A stretch of DNA of 64,000 nucleotides, taken from the NCBI GenBank assembly GCA_022578605.1, contig MU394066.1, positions 310,001 to 374,000 on the forward strand. The letters are read 5' to 3'. Below are positions 24,446 to 37,425 of this stretch, in pieces (position 1 is the stretch's first letter; each line of letters begins with the position of its first letter). The notes under the pieces are model-generated. The model did not search any database, was not told the origin of the DNA, and saw nothing but the letters and a program-made list of their open reading frames with translations. Both the position numbers and the translations under genes were made by a program. Source of the stretch: Camillea tinctor. Taxonomy: Eukaryota > Ascomycota > Sordariomycetes > Xylariales > Xylariaceae.

Positions 24446-25390
24446 ATGGCACCCGCAGTCTCCATCGAGCGTGCCGCCACTCTGGCCATCAAGAAGGTCA
24501 ACAAGCCCACCCGCAAGGATTCGGGTTACCAGTCCCCGTCTCCCATTGACTCCCCTCGTCTGACCGTCAAGCTCAACGACGGCAACGAGATTCCCCAGAT
24601 CGCCCTCGGTGTCTACAAGGCCCCTAACGGCCAGGAGACAGAGGATGCAGTCATCGCGGCGCTGGACGCTGGTTACCGTCACATCGACTCGGCGGCCCGG
24701 TACGCCAACGAGGAGGCCTGCGGCCGTGCCCTCAAGAAGTGGTTCGAGAAGACGGGCACCCCCCGTGAGGAAGTCTTCGTCACCACCAAGCTGTGGGATG
24801 CGGACCACGGCTACGAGGCCACCTTCAACGCACTCTGCGACTCTCTGGCCAAGTTCCAGCTAGACTACTTTGACCTCTACCTCATCCACTCCCCCTCAGA
24901 CGACAAGGAGAAGCGCCACGAGTCCTGGAGAGCTCTGGAGACTGCTCAGAAGCTCGGCAAGGTCCGCTCGATCGGTGTCTCCAACTTCGGCGCCAGCCAC
25001 CTCGATGACCTCCTGGCTGAGGCCAACGTTGTCCCTGCCGTCAACCAGATTGAGGTGCACCCGTTCTGCCAGCGTCAGGACCTCGTTGAGAAGTGCCAGC
25101 AGCACGGCATCGTCATTGAGGCCTACTCCCCTCTAGCCCGCGGCAACAAGCTCGAGGATCCCCGCATCGTCAGGATCGCTGAGAAGAACGGCAAGACCCC
25201 GGCGCAGATCCTGATTAACTGGAGTGCCGCCCGTGGCAACGTCGTCCTGCCCAAGTCCCTCACTGCCCACCGCATCAAGTCCAACATGGAATCGCTCGAC
25301 TTCACCCTCTCGGCTGAGGACATGGCCGAGCTCGATGCTCTAGGATCGGAGAACTACGTCACCGGCTCTCTCCACCGCTCCAAGGACTGA
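24446..25390 (+). CDS. Aldo-keto reductase (cytosolic, NADPH-dependent)
   Basis: Reduces aldehydes/ketones to alcohols with NADPH. 314 residues, intronless. The start at 24446 has the good context CCAAAATGGC; the frame is open upstream, but that extension is leader-like. The catalytic tetrad is visible: Asp81 (GYRHIDSAARYANE), Tyr86, Lys115 (TTKLW), His148 (LYLIHSP). Cofactor-binding marks follow: RSIGVSNFG, then VNQIEVHPFCQ, AYSPLA, and PKSLTAHRIKSNM near the C-terminus, where Lys-Ser and Arg bind NADPH phosphate. It resembles yeast Gcy1/Ypr1-like AKRs; the natural substrate is unknown. The codon use (C-ending) indicates good expression. Confidence 0.93.
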   Translation: MAPAVSIERAATLAIKKVNKPTRKDSGYQSPSPIDSPRLTVKLNDGNEIPQIALGVYKAPNGQETEDAVIAALDAGYRHIDSAARYANEEACGRALKKWFEKTGTPREEVFVTTKLWDADHGYEATFNALCDSLAKFQLDYFDLYLIHSPSDDKEKRHESWRALETAQKLGKVRSIGVSNFGASHLDDLLAEANVVPAVNQIEVHPFCQRQDLVEKCQQHGIVIEAYSPLARGNKLEDPRIVRIAEKNGKTPAQILINWSAARGNVVLPKSLTAHRIKSNMESLDFTLSAEDMAELDALGSENYVTGSLHRSKD

Positions 25391-28300
25391 ATTACTCGTC
25401 CTGAGCTACAAGAGAGAAAAATTAAGCTGGTCTAATAAAAACCTTTCCCTTCTTTTCTCCCTCCGCCCATCCCAGGATGATCCCCTCCTTCTTCCCAACA
25501 CCATAAAATCACACCGATCGCTTTTACGCAAGAAAGATGAGAAAAGACTATTCTCTACGGGGCAAATCTTTTCCACGACTACTCGTTCATTTTTCTGAAA
25601 ACTAGCGACCAAACAAGTACACGGTATAGAATGCATACCCGCCACTACACCACAATACACTCATCCCGCCCGGTTTGATTTTTTGAGTATGACGAGACAG
25701 ACAAGGGAAGCTTTCGGCATGGACAAGAGGAAGAGATGATGCATTACCAATCATAGTCTTATATTTTTGTTGTTTTCAAGCATCGAGTATACTTGTTTTT
25801 TCTTTTTTTTATAAAGGCGCTACAGAGGCTTACAATGCCTATCCATTATATCTTAACTACAATCATGAAGTAGATGAATAGAACGAGGAGAATGAAATAA
25901 ACCATAAACTTGTTATATAAATTATGTTCACCCTCAAGTTCACCGTGCATAGAATATTGATGCATTCATTGAATAAAAGTCGAAGTGCAAAACAATGTCC
26001 CATGTCAGTAGTTTGTATCGTAATAGTCCTGTTATTAATTCACTAGCCTTAATAAGTGCGCATCAAATGCATTTTCTTAATTCATGTGCGACCATGACTG
26101 AGTTGGGTTGTGTTGTGTAGGACGGTCGCAGTTGAATAATCAACTTCACGATCCATCTTGGTGGTTGAGATGAAGTTCACATTGAGTTTTTAGTTCCTCT
26201 TTTTTTTTCCTGTCATGTGTGTCGTTACCCCAGACTGGGGGTGGCCAAGGACCAAAAATAAATTATCGTGAGATGCATGTACGTGATTCAGATCTAACCC
26301 TCTCGCCCGGGCGTCTGTTCAGCGCCCCCCGGCCACGTGGGTGCGTAACCTAACAACTTACCCCCCAACGTCGGGGTTCACGATAGTCGCAGGACCGACG
26401 AACAAACTGGTGGAGAGAGAACTGGGTGGACCGCTTGCACAACACACACATACCTACACTAGGTAGGTTATGCACACTTATATGCAAGACTTATACAATT
26501 ATACAGACAATTCATAACTGGCTTACACACTGGAGATCGACATCTCACATGTTTTTTGCATAAACATACCCACACATACACAAGTCCATAAATTAAACCA
26601 GGTGGCTCTGTGTCACTACTACTCTTATCTACCTACCTAGTACCTAACTGACAACTGCTACACTATGTACCATAGATACCAATTCATACCAGATGATTTC
26701 AAAAGTCTGACAAAAGCCGTCAAGAACCGAGAAACAAGATTTGAATTTAGTACACATATGTACAAAACTCGATTCTCGACTCATTTTTGCAAAATTTGTT
26801 ATTATCCCTTACCGAGAGAACGATGTCATAAGAGAAAAAATTTCCTTTATCAAAGTAGCTAGCTTCGATGCAAAGTACAGGACAGCTCTTAAGAAACAAA
26901 ATACTGAATCGAGAAACTTTTTTCTTGATTAATGCAACTTTCCTCCAAGGTTGTATGTATGTAGGTGGTATGTGGTGGCGAGTCAGTTTATCGGGCGCAG
27001 TACAGTAGTGTACACTACATATGTATGGATGGATGTACGCTAGGCTATTAAAGCTGGATAGAGTGACAATGACATATGTAGTACGCTAAAAACAACTCTT
27101 GGTTTTCAGGGGTTCTTAAACTTGGGTTTGATCGACAACTACTACATATCTATAGTATTGTCCTATACATACAACATACTAATACTTCCCAGTACATAAT
27201 GTACGCACATTGATACATATTACCTAAACATCTCCCGATGCTTTTTCCAGATACATACATGCATACGGCAGCTTACATCTAACCTAACCTACATAATTTG
27301 CTGCAAGGGTCTAGTAGGCCGGTAGGTATTATTTCCGTCTGCCTGGCTTTGCCTTACCTACCTACCTATGTAGTTGAAGGTTCCGCATAGTCAAACCAGG
27401 TAAAGTAGGTAACCTACCTACATACTTAGAAAGAACCCCGCCGCACGATTCTCAACTAAAACAGCGCGTATATGTACGACAGCCAGGCACTAACAGAACC
27501 TACATATATATGTAACTACATATGTATCAATATGCTTAATAGTGCTTTTTTTGTCGCAACTCTACATCCGGAATTCTATACTCCGCACGTAACTATCAAT
27601 ATACGTAGGTTACCTAGTTGATGTTGAATTGAGACATTTTTCTTATTCAATCAAAAGGCAAGAAAAAAAAAGCAAATAAGTAACATAGCAGCATAGTAAC
27701 CTTCTTTTTGTATGTAATTAAAAAGAAACAGAAAGACAGGATGGGAAAATACGAAAACCCTTAATCCCAGTAATGTAAACCCTAGCGACATAAGTTAACT
27801 TAGCAGATGCTAGTAATTGCCTTAGCTAGTTTGGCAAATACCGCCGAGTTAGTATAGTTGCGTATAATTGGTAGAGAATATTGAAACTTATGTGATATCT
27901 ACCCGCTCCCCCCTGGACGCCAAAAAGACGTATACGTACATTCTGAACGACACTTTTGTTGAACATTGAACTAGAGAGATACTATAGTCTTACCTAGCGT
28001 GTCTACCTTGACAGTTTAAAGCGGGTTGCCTGAATCGATCTCGTATATCGTTTTTTCTCTCTTTCTCTCCATCTCTCAATTTTCCCCCTTAAAAATGTTT
28101 TTTTTCTTAAATAAAACAAATCTTAACCTATAGTAGCGTACAATGTTGAAAAAGGTTGATGTTACATACATGTATATTATATGATATTAAACAAGTTCAC
28201 GTTACCTTCTTGTTTATGTCATGCTTTGCTCACGTCATCTACCTACCCACCTGGGCACTCAGCACACATGTGTCTTTTCACAACGCAACGCACTGACGTG

Positions 28301-29612
28301 ATATTCCACTTTTTTCTTTTCAGGGTCCATCTTTTTTTTTTCTTCTTCTCTTCGTTGTACGTACCCTACACTACGCTACGTATCGGGAATACATGCGTAC
28401 GATAATATACACTGCCCATACGTGATATGTGGTGTATGTATGCACGGTGTCCACGTCTGTATGCAACCATAACCAAAACCAAACAAACGCCGTCTCTTGT
28501 CTATGTATGTATGTATCTACGTAGATATGTATCGAGTTCTCTTCCCTCCATCACCTCTATCCCCCCACTCGCCTGGTACATAAACAACAAGGAGGTAACC
28601 TATCAAAGTTCCTCGGGTCGAATATACGTATGGTATCACCTTCCTAGGTACCTAGTTACATATCTACATATATACATACGAGGATGCTGATGCTGATAAT
28701 GGCGGGATAATGAAGGGTGAATACAACCCTGGTTTGACCATTTTTGCATGCCGCGGCCCGATTCTCCAAAGAGGTCCTTGAGATGGTTAAAAAGACCAAA
28801 ACACGAAAAAAACGAACAAAACTACTTAGGTACATATATACATATTTACTTATGTAGATTTCTAGGTGATAGGTAGAATATTGCGAGAATTTTGGCGCCA
28901 TATACGACTTAACGACCCATCCCCATGCCTCATCCCAGTATTTCCCTTGCCCCTTTTCCTTTCGGCCCCCGGCTTCGGCAAATCGACTTTGTGCAACGAC
29001 GGCCGGTGATGGAGGGATGATGGGCGGGCGCGCTCCGGGGTTTTCTCGATATTCACGGTATTGGCAATTTCGGTGTAATACCGACCCGGGCGGGCCTCCT
29101 AGGCGACAAAAAAATGCCGTGCCAATGTTACGACAAGTATTTTTTTAAATTATTTCCATTTCTCCGGAATCTCCCTACTACTCTAATTCCTTGTCTTTTC
29201 TTTGAGAAAACTCTTAACCAGGTAGGTGTTACGGTTTGCTCTAGATTAGCTAGGTTGTAACCTTGGTATGTACGATCGATGATTGCCTACATGCTCCCCA
29301 GAGAAAAAAAAATGGACAAGCTCGATCGATCGCGATCAGCGCACACCAATGCCAAAAGTAATAATAGCTGATGGTAAAAAGCAGGTAGGTAGGTACAGTA
29401 GTTCTTGTTTTAGGTCCAAGTCGTTTTCGTAACTACCCACAGAAAAAGACACCGCGCCGTCACTCCATATTCATACCCACATCTCTCTCCACGCTCCCCC
29501 CCTCCTCCACCTGTATTGTAGATACCTAGCCTGACATCCCCTACCCTACCCAATCGTAGGCATAGTCTCCCTCCCTACGTTTCAGCCTCTCACGTTCCCC
29601 CCCCATCCTCCT
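25391..29612. other. Intergenic, 4.2 kb, AT-rich
   Basis: No gene or complete mobile element seen. It is rich in TACCTA/TAGGTA, TACATA and ACATAC words (for example 27355-27430 and 29383-29395) and poly-A/T runs. It could be an old, eroded insertion, but I can identify no terminal repeats. Confidence 0.5.
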
Positions 29613-30024
29613 CTAGTCAACCCACCACTTCACCACATGCCCCTGGCACTCCATCGTGCCCTCCGCCGCGAACGAACCGCCCGAACCCCCAAACCGCTGC
29701 GACACCTCGTCCAAGACGTCGAGGATATCCTGCGGGCGCATCGTGACGACGAGTCTAGGCACGCTGTTCGTCGACGCGCACGAGCCTCTCGCGTCCCCGC
29801 CGCCCAACGCTCCAGGTCCATCACATATTCCCCCCGGGCTCTGGATATCCCCGCCGCACGTGGCCTGGCACTCGGCCGCTGTGGTCCCCGCCACGGACCC
29901 CGTGCGTCAGCGTCGTGCAGTGCCCCGGGTCGGCTTTGTTGCCGGCGCAGATGTCGGCGGCGAGCGCGGCGCGGCTGGAGAGCAGGAGGAGAAGGGGGGA
30001 GAAGGTGCTGGTCGTGGCGCGCAT
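29613..30024 (-). pseudogene. Small secreted Cys-rich protein with one frame break
   Basis: ATG at 30024 begins a signal peptide (MRATTSTFSPLLLLLSSRAALAA), then DICAGNKADPGHCTTLTHG. The frame then shifts at the C-run 29898-29901 (GGGG on the coding strand). One base fewer gives HGSVAGTTAAECQATCGGD and continues to the stop at 29613, a product of 136 residues with seven cysteines in the mature part. No intron can explain the break: a GT/AG pair here would be only 20 nt. It looks like a secreted effector-type or cell-wall protein of unknown family. Either a recent null allele or a homopolymer base-call error. Confidence 0.6.
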
Positions 30025-31465
30025 GTTGGCTCTCGTACTTTGAGGGCGGGGGGGTGTGAAGAGTTTCCTTTGGTGAACCCTTTTTTTTCTTTTTCTGAGT
30101 TTGTTCTATCGGTGAGTCGACCTAGCGGTTGGTGCTTGAACGGTGATGATTCTCAAGGTGAAAGACTTATGGATGATGGCTGCTCGGGCGGAGGGGCAAT
30201 AGAATCCTTCCCACTAAGATCCAGTCATCTTCAGCCTTTTATATAGTGTCGTTTCTGTTTCTCTGTGTCTCTAACCCCGCAGGTCTGCTTCGACTTAAGA
30301 TTGTTCACTTGGTGGTTGCAACATTGTGCCATTTAGCGGGGAGGAGGGATCCTTCCCGCTCCTCTAACATGTTTGTGGTTGTTAGTTGTGACTGAGTCGT
30401 GATCTGTCGAGTGTGGCCGAAGAACATCATCATCAACTAGGTATCCCTATTAATAAAGCGGTATGAATCGATAGTAATTCGGTAGTTATCTAACGTCGTG
30501 ATGCAGTGCAGGTAAGGGCGACTTAATGTAATCTCGCGGCTACTGTTGATTATAAGTCAAAGCAGGGTTGGCACGGAATATACACACAAGTTAAGGTCAG
30601 TGTTTAATATAGAGAATCAACTGCGCAGGGTATAATCGCTGCAACTAGTAATAGATAAATATATCCCAAATACCGATTTTTAGGTTTCTTAACTTAGTTG
30701 CCGCCAATCATCATGATCATAGCAAACTCTCGCGACGTGGGGGGCTCGAAGACCAGCATTCCAACCCTAAGTGCGGTCCGCAAACGTAGCGGTGATGTGT
30801 GAGGGATCCAAGCAAATTAAGTCAAGTATCGGTTAACTAGTAAGGGGAGCAACAATACTCCCATTGTTGCTCATACAATATTTGCTAACTGCGACTCCAG
30901 ATCGACATCGTCACATAACCTGCAGCGAGGCTCGTGTATCCTTTGTTTGATAACATCGCAATCGTGCTTGCACGGTGGGCGTGATTCGTACGGCTTACAG
31001 CCGCACCTGTAGACAATTAGGATTTTGCACATCGTTTCGATGGTTTGTATAGAATCTGTGTGTTCGAGTAAGTCGAGATGATTATTGTATTATTCCGGTT
31101 TCGAGCCGATTCCCCACTGGTGTATGAGGTTGAGAAGAGCTATGTTCGTGATATCCGCCTGGTGTATATATGGCAACAAGACTGATTTTTTTTGGACATG
31201 AAATCGAGAAAAGGTCTCCGTACTCGCTCAGCGAGCAAACTTCTTATATATCTAAGCAGCAAATGTTTTAATTTTGTAGCGAGAAAGTCTTTTTTAAATA
31301 AATAGAGTTACGCAAATATTTTGTGAGCGAGTTTTAAAATGTTGTTTGGATAGAATGGTACACATTTTCTCCGCCTGAATGAGTGTGACTCTAGGTTCTC
31401 TAAAGGGCGAGCGAATTCCAAAGTTTCTTGTCCTATAGTATCGCTATGAGTAGTTCTTGCTGATT
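30025..31465. other. Intergenic
   Basis: No supported gene. The first 200 bases are the leader/promoter side of the secreted-protein gene. Confidence 0.5.
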
Positions 31466-31687
31466 TTATTTCACCAGATCCCGAATTCGTTCCCGGATAT
31501 TTGGCCTCGGCGGATACTGGCAAATAGCCGTTCTTCTGGTCGGATTCACCACTTTAACTTCGTAGTAGCATATATCGCAGAGTATGCGTTCTGGGTCGAG
31601 TTTATTGACAACGCCAGCTCTACAGGGACTCAACTTTCCCGGAGACTGATTTCGACATTCGCATTGACATGGTCTGGGCTTGGGCAT
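31466..31687 (-). CDS. Possible small Cys-rich protein (weak)
   Basis: A 73-codon frame from an ATG, with cysteine spacing MPKPRPCQCECRN ... CDICYYEV that could bind zinc. I know no family for it, there is no signal peptide, and it may be chance. The frame extends upstream without ATG, so a spliced gene is possible. Confidence 0.2.
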   Translation of the reverse strand: MPKPRPCQCECRNQSPGKLSPCRAGVVNKLDPERILCDICYYEVKVVNPTRRTAICQYPPRPNIRERIRDLVK

Positions 31688-31942
31688 TATTGGTAAAATT
31701 AGGTATAAAGTACTTACTAAAATATTTCCTCCTCTGAGTATGTCAACCAGAGTGAAGCTGTAACGAGTAGTCAAGGTTCATGCATAATGACTCGGGGGTT
31801 GTGGCATAGCGGCCGAGGACTCGGGTCTCTTTGTTTCCAAATTGAAGAAAACCGTCGTGAGATAAGTGCAACAAAGACACGGCGCGGTTGCGGCGACAAA
31901 GGCATGTCGATTACGGTAATCGGTTGATTGACACGATTAATC

Positions 31943-32485
31943 TCAGACATCCAACGCAGGCCCTTTGTCGCCGTAGATTGGATCCTTCTCAAACCAAGCC
32001 AAATTCCCAATGTTCTTCACTTTAGCATCCTCCTCTTTCTTTCCATAGCACATATCCCAATGATATCCTAGAGGATAGCTCCCCACCATTTCGAATCCGC
32101 CATTTACCGTCATGTCGTCCAGGAGCCTGTGTCCCACGCCAGCGGGGATGATTAATACATCGCCCTTCTCAACCACCTTCTCGACTCTATCCGGGTTTTC
32201 CTCCCCGCCAAAACAGAGCTTTGCCTTTCCATGGCTAATGCATAGCACCTCGTGAGTCGTCGAATGAAAGTGTGTTGTGCTGTACATCGTAAATCTCCAT
32301 TGGGGTTCCACGACCCCTATCGAAGTGAGATGTGATTCTATCGCCGACGTTGTGGCCGTCGCTCGGGGAAAAGCCTCATGGTAGTGTAACAGAGGCTTGT
32401 CTATGGTATTTGGAATGAAGTTGTATGCCGGGATATGGTGTCTGGAGACACGTAGCGACGAAAGGGGATTCGGATACAGGGTCAT
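31943..32485 (-). CDS. Cupin-domain protein (YjlB-like)
   Basis: 180 residues, intronless, single cupin barrel. Motif 1 is HFHSTTHEVLCISHGKAKL (metal-binding His, His, Glu) and motif 2 is GDVLIIPAGVGHRL. The later GYHWDMCYGKKEE segment and length match the bacterial/fungal YjlB-type cupins of unknown function. There is no signal peptide, so it is probably cytosolic. It has no close neighbours and stands in a gene-poor stretch. Confidence 0.85.
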   Translation of the reverse strand: MTLYPNPLSSLRVSRHHIPAYNFIPNTIDKPLLHYHEAFPRATATTSAIESHLTSIGVVEPQWRFTMYSTTHFHSTTHEVLCISHGKAKLCFGGEENPDRVEKVVEKGDVLIIPAGVGHRLLDDMTVNGGFEMVGSYPLGYHWDMCYGKKEEDAKVKNIGNLAWFEKDPIYGDKGPALDV

Positions 32486-35400
32486 CTAGACAGGTATGGC
32501 GGGAGGGATGCACTGGCGTGGGACAGTAAAATGGATGTGAGTTCCACGGGATAGAAATAGGGATGATATGAACGGAGGTTAGACGAGGTGATCGTAATGG
32601 ATCGATTGTCTATGACATATACGACGTAAAGTCGAGCTCATCAATTGGATGAGATGAGATGAATTCCACGTCATTCGAATTATATGTCAAATGATCTACG
32701 TAAATGTGTGTAGATCCCTGATCAATCACGAACCAATCATCAAACCGATACAGAGCCTTACTGCCTTATAGGGAAACCTTCGTAGCAAATGCTCCTAGCG
32801 AATTAAAATTGAATATGTGCGGACTTCCATGGCAGGCATAAGGAGCAGGTGAAGTTGATGGGAAGAGAACAGAAAGAGGGATAGTCCAGAAAGTACGATT
32901 GTCTACTCCTTATAAAGGGGGTTGGCAGGAGTCCACTTCCGAATACCTGAAGTATTCGTGCCAGAAACAATAAATCATAAGGGACATATGCCAAAGAGAG
33001 TGTTTTATGTATAGGTAACTATATCACAAGTAGTTACACTTCTAGTTCGTCGCACAACAGCAACGTGATCACCTAAGTCCTTTCTAGGCTTGAGATCGTG
33101 ACATTTCGTATTTATATAATTCTCACCATGGGAATATCGAGAGGTATATGACGAATTAATCTCTTGCTCGTCACTATGACTAAACATCTAACCCGACATG
33201 CTACATTTCCGATCGTAGCCAAGGTCCTGGAAGCATGCCGCTCAGACTATATGAACTAGATACCACGTTACTGGAGAGATGTTGTCACGATGCACACAGT
33301 ATGAGAGAGAATGAAGCGGGGATATAATAGTGGTTGCGCAAAGCACCATAACTAATAGTTCAATGCTATTCTGAGACACGTGCATACAAACAATCCATCT
33401 GTTTATAGACGACCACAATACCTCCAAGTCCAAGCCTTTTCAAAGGACCTCCATTCTCAGATCCACTCATCGGATTCTCTCGCATGCAGATGATCCTGCA
33501 ACAGATTGTGTACCAACAGGCACATGGTAGAGTTAACCCCGAGTTGGTGATGTTAAGATGAATACTCAATGCTCAGAATCATGTACCTAATCATCCGGCA
33601 GCAGCAGTCGTGAAGAGAGGTGACGAGATTCAAGCAGTGCAAGTCGGAGCCATTCGAGCATGCACTATTGTGTAATTCATCCGTAAGGAACAAGGGTTAG
33701 GAAGACGAATATACCATATACTTCGATTCATATAGGAGTTCCTATATCTCTCAGAACTGGCCTTAAGTCTTAGATGATCTCTAACTGATTCGCTATCTTG
33801 ACGGTTGGGTACGCTTGGTTCTAATTCATGATGGTCGGCACTTGTTGGATATCTAACGAAAGCTTTCACTCGAGAAAAGAATATATAATACGCTAATATG
33901 TATAGGTATCTAGAGTTAAAGAGAATATCAACTAATCTGCATACTTTAGGATCGTCGCGACTAGGGCCTTATGACACCGATCTATCCTCAACCATGATAG
34001 GACATGAAGAGTTCCCGGAGGTTTGTGCGCTCGGCAAGAAGGCTTCGGTGAAGTGATTATAGGTTTGGACGCAGACCAAGGACATGCGGTTCATCTTTTG
34101 TGGTCTAAGTTTCTCTTAGGTTATTCTTTTCAAGAAAAAGCTCTTGCGCTTATCTAGTCAATAGAATTCTCTCGCTAATAGCAGAAGGACAAGGCCTTAT
34201 TACAAGGAGTACTATACTTCTACAGATCTAGTCTGTAGACTACTTTTCTATTCAGGATACACCCCTTTAATATGACTATTAAAAAAATTATTGGAAATTA
34301 GATTATTCCGAAATTGTTATTGTCTCTAAGTTGCTCTGGTTCTGCGACGTCAACGTCACTGCTCCCGGGGCTGCTCCTTGGGGATAGGCTATGCTATGAG
34401 CTTTCAGAATCAGGGCTGTATGTTACCACACCATTAAGATTCCTACGGGGAATGGCAAGAGTACTCCCTTTCCTCGTGAAATCTCATGTCTTGTTGTGTA
34501 TCCCCCTTGGGAATTCCAACATTCGGGCCGGAATTTCTGTCCTAATATTACCTATGGGACGCTTACGTAGGGAATCTTTCCGTGGGATAATTAAGGTCGA
34601 TAGCCTTGTCTTCCTATAAACATTGACAGAGGTATAGAAGAGAATATCATAAGAAATCCGTAGGTTATCAAGTGGACTTAACTTTTGACCAGCAGTCGCG
34701 AGCGCTTTCTTTTTCTTAAATAGAGAACTCATAGAACAAGGGGAAAATCTCTGTGTGAGAGTTCGAAGGTTGGAATCTGGGTGTTGTCTCCAGAGAACTC
34801 TCCCTCGAAGACTCCGGGCGCTCATGACTTCATTATACCTTTGTTACTGTGGGAATTCATCTTGTAGCGCTATTTGCCTCCAGGGGATCATCTCTTAGCC
34901 CGTAATAATTGCTTACGAGTAAGGCAGGTGTCTTAGGTAGCTGTGGCTCTTATAATTTGCGCAACAACTAGGTACGTTACACGCCAAACGCAAATTAGGT
35001 GGTTAAATAATTCACTTGTCCTTGTAAGAAATACGTATTATAAGGCTGTATCAGAGATTTCAGTCTGAAGATTGTTATGTCATGTCACTGACATTTTTGG
35101 TTTTCGAAAATATTATATGATTATTTGATGTGAAAAGGGGTAATAAAAGTAATATTTCGTATATATTCCTATGATATACATAGTTTTAGTTTCATATAAC
35201 AATGAAGTGCAAAGAAAACAATACGCATGATATAAAAATAGCGAGCCTACACATGCACCTTCGTTCAACACTGCAGACACGGAGCATCGCAACTCGATAT
35301 CTATCTAAGATAACACTGGGTAATAATCTGCGTTAAGAACGATGTATTAGACTATGGGATGCATGACAGTGCATACCCCTCGAGAGAACAAGGGGAATGT

Positions 35401-37425
35401 TCAATGCATATATATAACGGCATTAGATATAGTTATAGCTCGAGTCTCCTGTAGAGTATCTCGGTTCACTAATCTCTTGCTAGGACTCTCGTAACAATTA
35501 CTACATTTTGCAAAGCAACCAAGTAGACGGTGGATTGGGAAATACAAGAAAGGGAGAGATTAGCAACTGCCACCTCGTTAAGCCGTAGTTTTGCGTTAAC
35601 ATTTCTTAGCTTCGGGGAAATCTTAGTCATTGCTATGCGAAGACCTAGAACTAGATATATATGGTGATCCAGTCCCTATATATACAAATGATCTCTCTGT
35701 CTGTTAGTAAACCTTATATCCTGGGATCCCTGTGCTGGCTTCTCGGTCCCTAGACTTCGAGCTTCATCGTAATCATCAGGCATACAGTTATAGTCCCTGA
35801 CATATGAAGAGGCTATTGATACGCCCGGGATATGGTATGCTAGGATAGTTGTAGTTCTAGCTCCTTCCTAGTAGCACGAATATCATCAGCTAAATCTAGT
35901 ACCGGGAATGTAGTGATCTAGACCTCATGGCCAGTCATTCATATGCGAATGTGCTAATGCTACCCAGGAGCTCTACAATCTAAGCATATTTTCCGAGAGT
36001 GCTACACGATCCCCCCTCTCCCGCGTTGAGTATGGGAATGTTTGTATCTATAAACATCTTGTATACCAAGATACGACTTTGCATTCTCCTGTCTTTGTTA
36101 TATACAAGGTAACAGCGGTTTGCTTTATACTTTATGTGCCTAGTTCCTCTTCAAACGATGCGTACGCTGATCTATTTACCACCGGAATAATGATGGCGGT
36201 GTATTTGACACGATATTTATGATCCATATCTATCGGCTTGGGGGGGGGGGGGGTTACCACCGTACTAGCTCACAGGGCTCTTGAAACGATATACATAGTA
36301 AATGAACTATGCTCTCCAGTCATACCCCATGAATTGAGACTAGATACCTCTCGGAATGACGGAAACTACGAGACCCCGAAATTTAAACATCACTCGCTGC
36401 ACATCTCTCTGATAAACATCAGTACCTAGGGTATCCAGTATGTAGAGAGGGATCTGCTATGCTCGGATGATTTCTAATCATCGCTGTTGAGTAGCTGAAT
36501 TCTTGTTGTTGTTCTTATTGCTAAGTATAATAGTGGATTATCATTAGAAGAAGGGAATGATAAGTAGGTGAGGTAGGTAGTTGTCTCGTATTCGTACTAT
36601 AAAACATACCAAGATATTTACGCTATGATTATAGCGTAGGATGCATCCTCACCATGGATCAGATATCTAACCGGCAGATATACGCGATTTGGAGGTGTAG
36701 ATATGTTACTATTGCCTATCTAGGTAGTGTTACAGTTTATAGATGCGGAGGAGGGGAGAAAATACTCTATAGTCTAATCATTGATTTTAAAAAGGGGGGA
36801 GGAGGGGGAGAGGAAGGGGTCAAGCCACGAGTTTAGTACTAGTGTTTCCTGCATGTGATGTGGCTTGTCGAATTCGTATTCGCATTCTGGTTTGGCGAAA
36901 AGATTAGCTCAGGGGCCAACTTTGACATTGAAAGCTTGTGTAATGGAAAGGTGTTGTTGTTCTGGAAGGGACTCATCCCTGTCACCGCTAAGAAGTAATG
37001 CAGGTTCAGCAGGACGTGATTGGTGACAAGTTGCTGAGCTAGGCGGTTTAAAGTTAGCAAGCTAGCGGATATTGCTATGAGAACGGGAATCTAAGTTTAA
37101 TTGGCGATGCCGAAAGTCAATTGGCATTGAATAAGTGCCCCGGTCCCTTTTTTTTTTCTCTTTCCCTTTTCTTCCCTGCTACTTTCTGCAACGCGATCAC
37201 GAACAAACTTTACTTTCTTTCCATTCCTTCTTTTTTTATTGTTCACGATTAATTCCTCCTGACTGTTGGACTTCCCGATTGCGAATACGATCTGTATATC
37301 TACTTATATAGGATCTCTCGAAACGAAAGAATCCTTCAGAAAGCAGGGTTTAGTTTAATCTGTATACACAACATATTTTATAAGTAAAGAAGTTCGTCGG
37401 TCACCGTCAAACGAAATCATTCAAC
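32486..37425. other. Gene-poor region, 4.9 kb
   Basis: No supported gene. AT-rich, with short frames only; opposing ones at 34314-34619 and 34484-34825 have no features. A G14 homopolymer lies at 36240-36253. A C/T-rich leader before ERG6 begins near 37150. Confidence 0.5.
36240..36253. repeat. G14 homopolymer
   Basis: Fourteen consecutive G residues in intergenic DNA; the length may be unreliable in the assembly. Confidence 0.85.

Noticed and set aside
24380..24808. 142-codon antisense frame over the aldo-keto reductase
   Set aside because: Codon-bias shadow of a well-supported gene.
30700..31300. Additional tRNA or 5S rRNA genes in intergenic DNA
   Set aside because: No B-box (GGTTCGANTCC) or 5S internal control region could be found by eye outside the tRNA-Glu gene.
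34314..34825. Opposing frames of 101 and 113 codons
   Set aside because: No domain, signal peptide or conserved motif; likely chance.
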